From NCBI GenBank assembly GCA_003152355.1, contig PMAA01000104.1, forward strand, positions 18,846 to 52,333: a stretch of 33,488 bases of DNA, read 5' to 3'. Below the pieces are notes generated by a model. That model had not been told where the DNA came from. It searched no databases and worked only from the letters and a program-made list of their open reading frames with translations. A program made the translations under genes and the position numbers. Positions 1-8,768 of this stretch are shown piece after piece. Every line of letters begins with the position of its first letter. The first letter of the stretch is position 1. This DNA comes from Acidobacteriota bacterium. GTDB lineage: Bacteria; Acidobacteriota; Terriglobia; Acidiferrales; UBA7541.

Positions 1-6
1 TGTAGC

Positions 7-112
7 GCCGCACCGACCTGCCCTGAGTTTTCGAAGGGATTTCGTGCGGCAGTTCAGGGCAATAAGAGCGTTCGGCGGAGTGCCCAGTTGCCGGAATCGG
101 CAGGCACTCCGC
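7..112. repeat. Cluster of intergenic inverted repeats
   Basis: GCCGCAC (7-13)/GTGCGGC (44-50); TGCCCTGA (19-26)/TCAGGGCA (54-61); GCGGAGTGCC (75-84)/GGCACTCCGC (103-112) enclosing TGCCG(89-93)-gaat-CGGCA(98-102). All arms are perfect. Confidence 0.6.
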
Positions 113-173
113 ACCACCATATCTTCACCCAGCGCAATAAGCCCGCAGCACAATCGCCCGCGAGCATTTGTAG

Positions 174-193
174 GGCTGGTCATAAGACCAGCC
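174..193. repeat. Short palindromic hairpin (REP-like) preceded by 'tgtag'
   Basis: GGCTGGTC-ataa-GACCAGCC, 8 bp perfect stem, in the intergenic region upstream of the first CDS. Confidence 0.5.
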
Positions 194-280
194 GCCTTAA
201 AGGTTTTTGCCAATTCATCCAAAAATTCAAACTCGAATTGAAATTGACGCGCCGCGAAGAATCGCGGTATGTAAGCAGCC

Positions 281-1885
281 GTGAATTCGGGCCCAAGCCG
301 TATCCGGCGTCTCTTCGCCAATCCAATTTTCCTCTTGGGCCTGACGGCGTTTCTCGCGGCGTTTGTCGTGCAATCGGGGGAGCTTGGCTCGAGCGACACG
401 ACGCACAGGCTTCAAACCGCTCACTCGTTCTGGACATCCCAACCGCCCGTCTTCCCCGATGAATATCCCGAGTTCGGAATTCACGGGCGAAACGGCAAGC
501 TCTACGCGTGGTACGGCATCGGCCAATCGCTCCTGCTGCTTCCATCCGATATCGCCGGCACCTACATCGCGAAGCTCCCGGTCTTCGACGAATACGATGA
601 CACCGATCCGAACGTCCGCGACATCGTCGTCAGCTTCACCACAACTATTCTCGTCTGCGTTCTTTCCGTCCTGGTCTGTTACCGCTTGCTGGGACTTTTT
701 GATTTCTCGGTGAATGAAAGGCTCGCGGGCGCGCTCGCGCTGCTTTTCGGCACGACGTTTCTCCATTACACGCAGAACATGATGGAGAACAATTACATTC
801 TGCTTTTGACGCTCACCGGTTTGTGTTTTCAATACGAATGGCTCAAGACAGGAAAAACGCGCGCGCTCCTGATCGGCAGCATCGCGCTGGGCGCAAATAT
901 TCTCACGCGACTGACGACGGGAATGGATTGGATCGGCGTGGGGGTTTTTCTTTTGCTCGCCGCGTGGTTCTCGAACATTCGCGGGCGCGAGCTTTGGTCG
1001 CGATTCATCATCTACGCGAAAGTCGTTCTCCCCATTTACATTTTCTTCGGCCTGATGGATCGCCTCTATCAATTCGTTCGTTTCGGCTCGTTCTTCAATA
1101 CCTACATGACAATTGTGGCCATGGAATTTCGGCAACGAGATCCATCTTTGCCGGCGAAGTACCCGTTCGAAACTCCCTTCCACATCGGGTTTTTCGGCGC
1201 GCTTTTTTCGCCGGAGAAATCAATCTTCACCTACGATCCGCTGCTACTGCTCACGATTCTGATTTGTATTTTCGGCTGGAAGCGATTCAGCTCGCCGCTT
1301 CGGGCGTATTTAATTACATTCGGATTGCTTCTGCTCGCGTATATCAGCTTCTACGCTCGTTACACGGATTGGGCCGGTGATACGGCGTGGGGCGACCGCT
1401 ACGCCGCCACCGCCACGCAGCTCGTCGCCTTCATCTCGGTGCCGCTCCTCGTACGTTATCGAAAAAACTTGAGCAAATTATTCTGGCCAATTGGAATCGG
1501 CCTGATTGCGATCAGCGTAGCGGTGCAACTTGCGTCGGTGGCCTTCTGGTGCCCTCTCGAGCGTTATCAGATGGATGTTCTCGACCAGCCAACATTTTTC
1601 GTCGGCCTGCGTTTCAGCAATATTTGGAATTACGCGTTCGGGCACATCGATCGTTGGAATCTTAGTCCCGGGCTGCCCGCTGCGGACATGTGGGACTACG
1701 TCCACATCACCACGCTGAACTTTCTTCCGTTTCTGTTGAAGCGCGTCGGCGTCGCGCCGCACTGGGTCGTAGCTCTCACGATGGCTATTTGGTTTGCAGC
1801 GATCGCAACTCTCGCCGCTCTGCTGATTTTTCTCTGGTTTCAAGCGCGCCGAGGCAGCTTTACGCCATCATCTAGCGCGACGTAA
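281..1885 (+). CDS. Polytopic membrane protein, glycosyltransferase/mannosyltransferase-like (uncertain)
   Basis: 534 aa ORF, GTG start; many hydrophobic segments and a periplasmic-type N-terminal loop typical of GT-C-like membrane proteins. Confidence 0.65.
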   Translation: MNSGPSRIRRLFANPIFLLGLTAFLAAFVVQSGELGSSDTTHRLQTAHSFWTSQPPVFPDEYPEFGIHGRNGKLYAWYGIGQSLLLLPSDIAGTYIAKLPVFDEYDDTDPNVRDIVVSFTTTILVCVLSVLVCYRLLGLFDFSVNERLAGALALLFGTTFLHYTQNMMENNYILLLTLTGLCFQYEWLKTGKTRALLIGSIALGANILTRLTTGMDWIGVGVFLLLAAWFSNIRGRELWSRFIIYAKVVLPIYIFFGLMDRLYQFVRFGSFFNTYMTIVAMEFRQRDPSLPAKYPFETPFHIGFFGALFSPEKSIFTYDPLLLLTILICIFGWKRFSSPLRAYLITFGLLLLAYISFYARYTDWAGDTAWGDRYAATATQLVAFISVPLLVRYRKNLSKLFWPIGIGLIAISVAVQLASVAFWCPLERYQMDVLDQPTFFVGLRFSNIWNYAFGHIDRWNLSPGLPAADMWDYVHITTLNFLPFLLKRVGVAPHWVVALTMAIWFAAIATLAALLIFLWFQARRGSFTPSSSAT

Positions 1886-1920
1886 TGAAGACAGCTTGCG
1901 CATCGAACTGACGCGGAATC

Positions 1921-1960
1921 GTCATTCCGAGTCCACCGCGGCGGACGAGGGATCTCTCTT
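1921..1960 (+). repeat. Intergenic repeat, 'GTCATtCCGAG...GAGGGATCTC' type, copy 1
   Basis: gtcattccgagtccaccgcggcggacgagggatctctctt; matches the reverse complement of 10189-10229 at both ends, with a palindromic centre (ccaccgcggcgg). Confidence 0.5.
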
Positions 1961-2244
1961 CTTCTTTGCATTTCGCTGTGCTGTCAAAGCGCGAAGCGCC
2001 ATGTTGGAGCAGCCAGCAGAAGTGCTATTGGCACCTTTTCCCGTAGAAGCAATCAAAGTTAAGTTATCTAAATTCGGGCCAAGAGCTGAAGCGGAAGTCG
2101 CAGCTTGCCGATTAACCTGTGTGATGGCTCTGCGCTGGCTTGGTGTAACTGTCCCGAAACTGCGCTTTGGTACAAGGTGAAAACCACTTACGCAAGATTA
2201 AAATGATGTTAGTTGGCTCGTCCGAGCAAGCTGGAGGACCGCGC

Positions 2245-4188
2245 GTGAGATCGAACGCCAGATCACTGCTCCTGAGCGCGATACTTGCGTGTGCCTGCGC
2301 GGCAGGAGGATGCGGAAGCAGCAAGCCCACGTCCACGCCCCCTCCCACGCAACCGCAAAGCACAGCGCCGACGATATCAACGCAGCCAATAAACGTGACA
2401 GTGAATGTTGGGCAACCGGCGACATTTTCAGTCGTGGCGGCAGGTACGTCGCCGTTGACTTACCAGTGGCAGCGAAACAGCGCGAATATTTCCGCTGCAA
2501 ATTCCACCAGCTATACCATTCCTGAGACAGCAGCCACAGACAACGCTGCGACATTCGACGTCGTAGTGAGCAATTCAGCTGGAACGCTCACGAGTAATAT
2601 AGCCACGCTGACAGTATCCACAACTGCACCGCCGCCTCCGCCGCCTGCCGGCGCCATGGTCCTGACATGGCATAACGACATCGCCCGAACCGGCCAGAAC
2701 CTGAACGAAACTGCACTGACAACCGCGAACGTGAACTCGGTGACTTTCGGAAAAATCGGAACGCTGACAGTTCAGGGAAATGTGGATGCCGAGCCGCTCT
2801 ATGTTTCGAACCTCACAATTGGTGCGGCCGCGCACAACGTGGTCTTCGTCGTCACCGAACAGGACATGGTTTACGCGTTTGATGCCAGTTCCCTCTCGCA
2901 GCTTTGGGCGGTCTCCGTTCTGGGATCGGGCGAAACCCCGAGCGATCAAGTGAATGGTTGCGGCCAGGTTGCGCCTGTAATCGGGGTCACCTCCACGCCG
3001 GTGATTGACATGAATGCCGGCGCTCACGGCACGATTTTTCTGGTGGCGATGTCGAAAGACGGGAGCGGAAATTATCACCAGCGATTGCACGCGCTCGACC
3101 TCACGACCGGAGCAGAACAAACGGGAAGTCCCGCAACGATTCAAGCGACTTTCCCCGGCACGGGCGCAAACAGCTCGAATGGCCAGGTCGTCTTCGATCC
3201 GAAACAGTACAAGGAACGCGCGAGTCTGCTCGCGTTGAACGGCGTGATTTATACGAGCTGGGCTTCGCACTGCGACGACGCTCCCTTTACCGGATGGGTG
3301 ATCGGCTACAGCGAGACGACGATGCAGCAAGCGCGCGTGCTGAATATCACGCCCAACGGAAGCGATGGCGCGATCTGGATGTCGGGCGCGGGATTGAACG
3401 CGGATTCGTCCGGCAATATTTATTTCCTGGACGCGAACGGTACATTCGACGACACGCTCGATGCGAACGGCCTTCCAGTGAGCAGCGACTACGGAAATGC
3501 ATTCATAAAGGTGTCCACGAACGGAAACTCACTGGCAGTGGCGGATTATTTCACCATGTCGAACACCGATTCAGAATCGGATGACGACGTAGATCTTGGA
3601 TCTGGGGGCGCGGTGCTGTTGCCGGATTTGAAGGATGCACAGGGAACCACGTGGCATCTCGCGGTCGGAGCGGGAAAAGATCACAACATCTACGTGGTGA
3701 ATCGCGACATGATGGGAAAATTCAACGCGCAGAACGACAATTCGCTTTACCAGCAGATCAACGACGCGTTGCCCGGCGGTATCTGGGCTGCTCCCGCATA
3801 TTTCAACAATGCGATTTACTACGGCGACGGCGGCGGCACGTTAAAAGCTTTTCCGATCGCGAATGCCCTGCTGGCGGCCACGCCGAGCTCACAATCGGCA
3901 GTGACATTTGGTTATCCCGGAACGGATCCGAGTGTGTCGGCCAATGGCACGGCCAGTCCTGTTACAAACGGCATCGTTTGGGCGATTGAGAACGGAGGCA
4001 TTGGCGTGCTGCATGCGTACGATGCCACGAATTTGGCGAACGAACTCTATAACAGCAATCAGGCGCCGGCTGGACGCGATCAATTTCCAACCGATGGCAA
4101 CGTCAAGTTCGTGACGCCAATGATTGCGAACGGTAGAGTTTTCGTGGGCACGCCGAACGCGGTGGTCGCATTCGGTTTGCTCCAATAA
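2245..4188 (+). CDS. Secreted protein with Ig-like domain and PQQ/beta-propeller-like region
   Basis: ORF 2167..4188. GTG at 2245 is preceded by GGAGG (2233-2237) and followed by a signal peptide (VRSNARSLLLSAILACACAAGGCGSS). Ig-like segment 'PTISTQPINVTVNVGQPATFSVVAAGTSPLTYQWQRN', then 'VLTWHNDIARTGQNLNE' and repeated 'VYAFDASS..' propeller-like motifs. Confidence 0.75.
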   Translation: MRSNARSLLLSAILACACAAGGCGSSKPTSTPPPTQPQSTAPTISTQPINVTVNVGQPATFSVVAAGTSPLTYQWQRNSANISAANSTSYTIPETAATDNAATFDVVVSNSAGTLTSNIATLTVSTTAPPPPPPAGAMVLTWHNDIARTGQNLNETALTTANVNSVTFGKIGTLTVQGNVDAEPLYVSNLTIGAAAHNVVFVVTEQDMVYAFDASSLSQLWAVSVLGSGETPSDQVNGCGQVAPVIGVTSTPVIDMNAGAHGTIFLVAMSKDGSGNYHQRLHALDLTTGAEQTGSPATIQATFPGTGANSSNGQVVFDPKQYKERASLLALNGVIYTSWASHCDDAPFTGWVIGYSETTMQQARVLNITPNGSDGAIWMSGAGLNADSSGNIYFLDANGTFDDTLDANGLPVSSDYGNAFIKVSTNGNSLAVADYFTMSNTDSESDDDVDLGSGGAVLLPDLKDAQGTTWHLAVGAGKDHNIYVVNRDMMGKFNAQNDNSLYQQINDALPGGIWAAPAYFNNAIYYGDGGGTLKAFPIANALLAATPSSQSAVTFGYPGTDPSVSANGTASPVTNGIVWAIENGGIGVLHAYDATNLANELYNSNQAPAGRDQFPTDGNVKFVTPMIANGRVFVGTPNAVVAFGLLQ

Positions 4189-4205
4189 TTTCCGCCCGCC
4201 AAAGA

Positions 4206-6176
4206 TCATTTGGGGAGTCGTTGGCGTTTCGTGTAGCGGTCGGTATTGGGGCGCTTTTTCTTAAGGCGCTCGAGCACATCGATGATCGTAAATTGATTGG
4301 CTGCTTTCAGACGGCCAAGCTCGGACCATTCGATCGGTAGTGCGACGGGGCCACCCGGACGCGCGCGCACGCCGTAATCGGCGATTGCGGTCGCGGTATA
4401 ATCGTTGCGGAAAAAGTCCACGAAGATTTTGCCTTTTCGCTTTGCCTTGGTCATCGTGGCCACGTACGCGGAAGGAACATCCTCAACCATCTGGTGCGCG
4501 AGGGCAGAACAGAAGGCTTTCACCGTTTCCCAATTATCTTTTTCCGCGAGCGGAACGGTGACATGAAGCCCCTTCCCTCCCGTGCATTTCAGAAAACCTT
4601 CTAGCCCTTTGGCATCAAGCCGCTGCCGCAAATCCCGCGCGGCGAGTTTGACGGCTTCAAACGGAACGCCCTCATCGGGATCCAGATCGAAAATCAGGCG
4701 GTCGGGATAGTCGATACGGTCAACCCGCGCGCCCCAAGGATGAATCTCGATCGCTCCCATCTGAATCAGCTCAATCAGACCTTTTTCATTTTTGATGTAG
4801 ATATATTCGTACGACTTGCCCTTGTGCTTCCAGCGGAATGGCTTCACATCCGGGCCTAATCCCGTTCCCGGATTGCGCTGGTAGAAGCAATCTCCCGCCG
4901 TTCCTTCGGGACAGCGCAGCAAAGTAATTGGATGATCGGCGATGTCCTTCAATATCCAGGGCGCAACAGCGGCGAAATATTTTGCGAGTCCGCCTTTGGT
5001 GATGGCGGTGTTTTTAAAAATGACGCGATCAGGATGAGAAACTGAAACGCCGAGAACTTCGATGCGCTCGGATTGTGGCGTCTGCGAATCGCTCTTTTTC
5101 AATGAGCCGCTGGGTTTTAAAGAGGCGGTCTTTTGTTTGAGCGACTCGGTGCTTTTTATTCGCACGGGTTTTTCCTTAACGACTTCCTGCGGCTTCTTGT
5201 CTTCGCGGAGACCTTGAAAAGATGGATGACGTATATGGCCATCGGCGGTCCATTCGGTGAAGGAAACTTCGCATAACAATGATGGCTTGACCCAATGCGC
5301 AGCTTTTACGACGCTTCGCGGGAGATTTTGAACGGGCGGCGTGTTCGTTCTTAGTTTCGTGAGGCGGCCGTAGAGGTCCAAGGCATACTTCATGCCAAAA
5401 CCCGTGCCGACTTTCCCAGCGTATTTTAATTTTCCGTGGTCGTTGTAGCCCAGATGCAAAGCGCCGATGGCGCGAGTGCCCGTGCGAGCGTCGGTGTAGC
5501 CGATGATCACGAATTCCTGGCGCTTTATGCATTTGGATTTGAGCCAGGTTTTCTGCCGTCCCGGGCGATAGGGAGAATCAGCTAGTTTGGAAACGACACC
5601 TTCGAGTTCCATCGCGCAGGATTTCGCAAGCATGTCCGAGCCGTGCCCGGTGACATGGTCGCTGTAGTGCAGAGACTTGCTGGTCTTTGATTTTTTAAGC
5701 AGGCCTTCGAGGGTTTGCTTGCGGCTGGTCAGCGGTTCACTCGTCACGTCTTTGCCATCGATATAAAGGAGATCGAAGACGTACGCCTGGATCGATTGCG
5801 GATTGCCGCCGTCACCCAATGCGCCCTGCATCGCCTGAAAATTACTTTTGCCGGCGCTGTCCAAAACCACCGCTTCCATGTCCACTACCGCTGATTTTGC
5901 TTTCAGCTTCGCGACGGAGGCTGAGATTGCCGGGAATTTTGGCGTCCAGTCGTTGCCATTGCGGGTTCGCAGACGCACATCGCCGTTCGCGAGGAATGCC
6001 AGGAGCCGGTAGCCATCGTATTTTATTTCGTGCACCCATTGCGAGCCTTCCGGAGGCGCATCAACGAGCGTGGCGAGCTGGACTTCGGCGTATCGCCTCA
6101 TCAGTTGGGCTAGCCCCGTGTCCGTCACAAGGCTACCCTCGGCCTGGAACCGTCGCGCGAGGCAGCTAAAACGCAC
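4206..6176 (-). CDS. ligD: DNA ligase D, LIG-POL architecture (no N-terminal phosphoesterase domain)
   Basis: Ligase motif I 'HEIKYDGYRLL', 'EGVVSKLADSPYRPGR'; C-terminal primase-polymerase motifs 'LIFDLDPDEGV', 'CTGGKGLHVTVPL'. Start is GTG 6176 or GTG 6128. Confidence 0.92.
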   Translation of the reverse strand: MRFSCLARRFQAEGSLVTDTGLAQLMRRYAEVQLATLVDAPPEGSQWVHEIKYDGYRLLAFLANGDVRLRTRNGNDWTPKFPAISASVAKLKAKSAVVDMEAVVLDSAGKSNFQAMQGALGDGGNPQSIQAYVFDLLYIDGKDVTSEPLTSRKQTLEGLLKKSKTSKSLHYSDHVTGHGSDMLAKSCAMELEGVVSKLADSPYRPGRQKTWLKSKCIKRQEFVIIGYTDARTGTRAIGALHLGYNDHGKLKYAGKVGTGFGMKYALDLYGRLTKLRTNTPPVQNLPRSVVKAAHWVKPSLLCEVSFTEWTADGHIRHPSFQGLREDKKPQEVVKEKPVRIKSTESLKQKTASLKPSGSLKKSDSQTPQSERIEVLGVSVSHPDRVIFKNTAITKGGLAKYFAAVAPWILKDIADHPITLLRCPEGTAGDCFYQRNPGTGLGPDVKPFRWKHKGKSYEYIYIKNEKGLIELIQMGAIEIHPWGARVDRIDYPDRLIFDLDPDEGVPFEAVKLAARDLRQRLDAKGLEGFLKCTGGKGLHVTVPLAEKDNWETVKAFCSALAHQMVEDVPSAYVATMTKAKRKGKIFVDFFRNDYTATAIADYGVRARPGGPVALPIEWSELGRLKAANQFTIIDVLERLKKKRPNTDRYTKRQRLPK

Positions 6177-6524
6177 TCGCGGAGGGGCCCCGTTTTGTTA
6201 CGATTAGAAATGAGCTCAGTTGTTTGTTTTGTTTGAGTTACGGCCGTTTCTAATAATTTGGACTGTCGATTAGAACCGGATGGTAAGGCGTCACTGCCCA
6301 GTGTTATGAATGTCCCGTAACTGCGTCGAAAAGTCATAGCTCCGCGGGCACGTTAGCAGACGGTTTGCGAGAGCGCAAACGACAAATCTGTAAGGGTTTT
6401 AGTACCACCGAAGGGCACGAGCAGTTCGTGATTAATGTGGCCGGCACTTTCGCTCCGGGTTCTTTATTTTGTGAGCCCGTTTCCGATGCGGGCTGCAATT
6501 TCGGATCGGAGATGCGCGCCTATC

Positions 6525-7550
6525 CTAAAGCAAGTTCAGAGCCGACCGGCTTTCTCGTTCAACCTGCTTCATGGTGCACTCACTCGGACGTTTCTCGGGA
6601 CGCCAACGAAGAAATGCAGTGCCATGACGGAAACGCCCGCCTGTGAAATGATCGAATTGGACTTCGACGACGAGCCGCGGCTCGAGCGGCTCCCATTCCA
6701 TGGAATGTTTGGTGCTCCAACGGCTTGGGCCGCCCGGCGCTTTGCCCGTGAATCCGGGTGGCTTGATCAATTTTTCTAGTCTCTTTGTCAGGGCGGCGCG
6801 TTCGTCGTCGTGAATACTTGAGGTGTAGCCGACGTGATTCAACAATCCCTGTTTGTCGAACAATCCGAGCAATAGGGAGCCGACCAACTTCTTTTTTTCA
6901 AGGTAGCGAAATCCTCCCACGACGCAATCGGCCGTGCGCTTTTTCTTAATCTTTTGCATCCCGGTGCGTTCGCCGGTTTGATATGGCAAGTCGTCGCGCT
7001 TTGCCACCACGCCATCGAGTCCGATGCCCATGTGGAACCATTTTCGAGCGATTGCGACATCTTTCGTCAGCGGCGAAAGGCGCACCGATCCCCCTTTCGG
7101 TAAAAACTTTTTCGCGAATGCTTCGAGAGCGCGACGGCGATCGCGCAGGGAGGAATTTGTAAGTTGCTTCCCGGCCGGGTCAACCAGCAGGTCGAAAACG
7201 ATGAAGACTGAGGGGGTCTCGTTGCTCAATTTTGCGATGCGGCTGGCTGCCGGGTGAATTCGCATCAGCAAGTGATCGAAAGAGAGATTTCCATCGATCG
7301 GAATTACAATTTCGCCATCCAGGACGAATTTCTTTGCGCGATTTTTAAGAAGTGAGTTGACGAGCTCGGGAAAATATCTCGTCAGTGGTTTGCCGGACTT
7401 AGATTCGAGGTCAACGCGATCACCATCTCGAAACGCGATGCAGCGGAATCCATCCCATTTCGGCTCGTAGTGCCAAGCTGGCCCGTGAGGGAGTTCTTCG
7501 GCGGGTTGTGCCTCCATTGGGGCGTAGGTTTTGGGAAGTGGCAGGGGCAT
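6525..7550 (-). CDS. ligC: ATP-dependent DNA ligase, LigC-like
   Basis: 'HYEPKWDGFRCIAFRDG' motif I, 'FVLDGEIVIP', 'GLDGVVAKRDDLPYQTGERTGMQKIKKKRTADCVVGGFRY'. Likely ATG at 7550 (MPLPLPKTYAPMEA) rather than the ORF extension to 7790. Confidence 0.88.
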   Translation of the reverse strand: MPLPLPKTYAPMEAQPAEELPHGPAWHYEPKWDGFRCIAFRDGDRVDLESKSGKPLTRYFPELVNSLLKNRAKKFVLDGEIVIPIDGNLSFDHLLMRIHPAASRIAKLSNETPSVFIVFDLLVDPAGKQLTNSSLRDRRRALEAFAKKFLPKGGSVRLSPLTKDVAIARKWFHMGIGLDGVVAKRDDLPYQTGERTGMQKIKKKRTADCVVGGFRYLEKKKLVGSLLLGLFDKQGLLNHVGYTSSIHDDERAALTKRLEKLIKPPGFTGKAPGGPSRWSTKHSMEWEPLEPRLVVEVQFDHFTGGRFRHGTAFLRWRPEKRPSECTMKQVERESRSALNLL

Positions 7551-7600
7551 GGGCCTTTTTTGGAAATCGCCAGAGTATATCTTAGGGGCGCGACCGCCGT

Positions 7601-7675
7601 GGAAACATACAGATATACATTTAGAAGAATGGCGTCTAGTAGGTATGGGCGCGTTTGCAAATCGAGGGGAAGATG
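7601..7675 (+). repeat. Dispersed direct repeat, copy A
   Basis: ggaaacatacagatatacatttagaagaatggcgtctagtag...; near-identical to 7818 onward (offset 217). Confidence 0.75.
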
Positions 7676-7765
7676 CCTGCCTGAATTCGGCCGGTACGAA
7701 GTGCCGGCTGGCGCAGTGGCCGGTTGTTTCGTTACGGCGGTTTGGGAATTGTAACTCGAGGGCAA

Positions 7766-7802
7766 GGCAAGGCCCACCCTTGCTTCGCAAGGATGGGGCA
7801 CC
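7766..7802. repeat. Intergenic hairpin element between the direct repeat copies
   Basis: cccacccttgc-ttc-gcaaggatggg: 11 bp stem with one mismatch. Confidence 0.5.
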
Positions 7803-7817
7803 CGGCGCGAAGGTCGC

Positions 7818-7892
7818 GGAAACATGCAGATATACATTTAGAAGAATGGCGTCTAGTAGTTAGGGGCGGGTTTGGGAATTGGAGGGAAGATG
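7818..7892 (+). repeat. Dispersed direct repeat, copy B
   Basis: ggaaacatgcagatatacatttagaagaatggcgtctagtag...; one mismatch to copy A in the first 42 nt. Confidence 0.75.
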
Positions 7893-7935
7893 CCGGGCGT
7901 GAAGCCCGGCGCTACAAGTGCCGGGGCGCGTGGTT
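7888..7935 (+). repeat. REP-like stem-loop, 'GCCGGGC-gtgaa-GCCCGGC GCTACAAGTG'
   Basis: Perfect 7 bp stem 7892-7898/7904-7910, followed by gctacaagtgccgg; same family as 8675 and 14935. Confidence 0.65.
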
Positions 7936-7987
7936 GCCCGGCGCGTTGGTATAATTGGATTGGAAAAGTGCAACGATCCAGGAGCGC

Positions 7988-8659
7988 GTGATTACGAGCG
8001 GCAGCACTAAACGGTTTTTTCTGCTTTCGCCGGCTAATTTGTCGGGGCGGCGTGCAGAAATTCTTTTGCGGCCGAGCGCGAGCTTTGAGCTTGCTACTCG
8101 CTTGCGGCTTACGGGTGCTCCGCTTGGGGACATTTTCAGTTTTATTAGCGGGCTTTATTTTCGAGGGAAACTCGCTTACGCAACGGCGTTCGCCCGGCCC
8201 ACGGCAGATCTCGAGCCGTCCATGCTTATCATAACCGCCACGCAAGGACTGTTGCCTCCCAGTGCTTGGGTGCGTACCGAACTGCTGAATGAAATGGCGG
8301 AAGTGCCTATCAATTGCACCAATCCGAGATACAGGGTGCCTCTTGAACGTGACGCGATGCGACTGGCATCTCAGATGGGGCCACGCGATGAAGTGGTGCT
8401 TCTTGGAAGCATCGCGACTCCAAAATATGTGGAACCGCTGTCGAGTATTTTGGGGGAACGATTGATGTTTCCGAGTGAGTTTGCCGGGCGTGGGGATATG
8501 AGCCGGGGGGCACTGATGTTGCGGGCGGTCCGCGACGGAGTTCAGTTGAAGTATGTGCCGGTTACGCGGCTTGAAGGTCACGGTGCGCCTAAGGTCTCGA
8601 AGGTAAAAGCTGCCGGCAAATCACGGAAAATTGCTGTCAGGCGAGGCGTGAAAAATTAA
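7988..8659 (+). CDS. Conserved-looking hypothetical protein in the NHEJ island
   Basis: GTG start with AGGAG at 7980-7984; 'VITSGSTKRFFLLSPANLSGRRAEILLRPSASFELATRL...LYFRGKLAYA...VVLLGSIATPKYV...GRGDMSRGALMLR'. No characterised family recognised. Confidence 0.75.
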   Translation: MITSGSTKRFFLLSPANLSGRRAEILLRPSASFELATRLRLTGAPLGDIFSFISGLYFRGKLAYATAFARPTADLEPSMLIITATQGLLPPSAWVRTELLNEMAEVPINCTNPRYRVPLERDAMRLASQMGPRDEVVLLGSIATPKYVEPLSSILGERLMFPSEFAGRGDMSRGALMLRAVRDGVQLKYVPVTRLEGHGAPKVSKVKAAGKSRKIAVRRGVKN

Positions 8660-8670
8660 GGAGAAGGCGA

Positions 8671-8720
8671 AGATGCCCGGCTGAAGCCGGGCGCTACAAG
8701 TGCTGGAGCGGCGCGCTTGC
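8671..8720 (+). repeat. REP-like stem-loop, 'GCCCGGC-tgaa-GCCGGGC GCTACAAGTG'
   Basis: Perfect 7 bp stem 8675-8681/8686-8692; downstream 'gctacaagtgctggagcggcgcgcttgc'. Confidence 0.7.
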
Positions 8721-8768
8721 TGGCTATCTGGGAAGATTGCGATTTTGTTTATTTTTCTGGAGTGATTG

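Noticed and set aside
227-1183. 318-aa minus-strand ORF antisense to the first membrane protein
   Set aside because: Charged, low-complexity translation typical of antisense frames; the sense frame shows convincing TM helices.
2575-3330. 251-aa minus-strand ORF antisense to the Ig/propeller gene
   Set aside because: Arg/His-rich antisense artefact.
6365-6779. Short plus-strand ORFs 6365-6646 and 6435-6779 between ligD and ligC
   Set aside because: They overlap the ligC 3' end in antisense and have no domain or SD support.
7601-7935. Considered as a CRISPR array
   Set aside because: Only two repeat units, spacing about 217 bp, diverged and with other hairpins inside; no cas genes.
7469-7954. 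Overlapping ORFs through the direct-repeat region (7470-7754, 7531-7863, 7724-7954)
   Set aside because: They arise from the repeated DNA itself ('YTFRRMASS', 'ADIHLEEWRLV' repeated in frames); no coding evidence.
7853-8581. 242-aa minus-strand ORF opposite 7988-8659
   Set aside because: The plus-strand frame has SD, GTG and protein-like composition; the minus frame runs through repeats and is Arg/Lys/Pro-rich.
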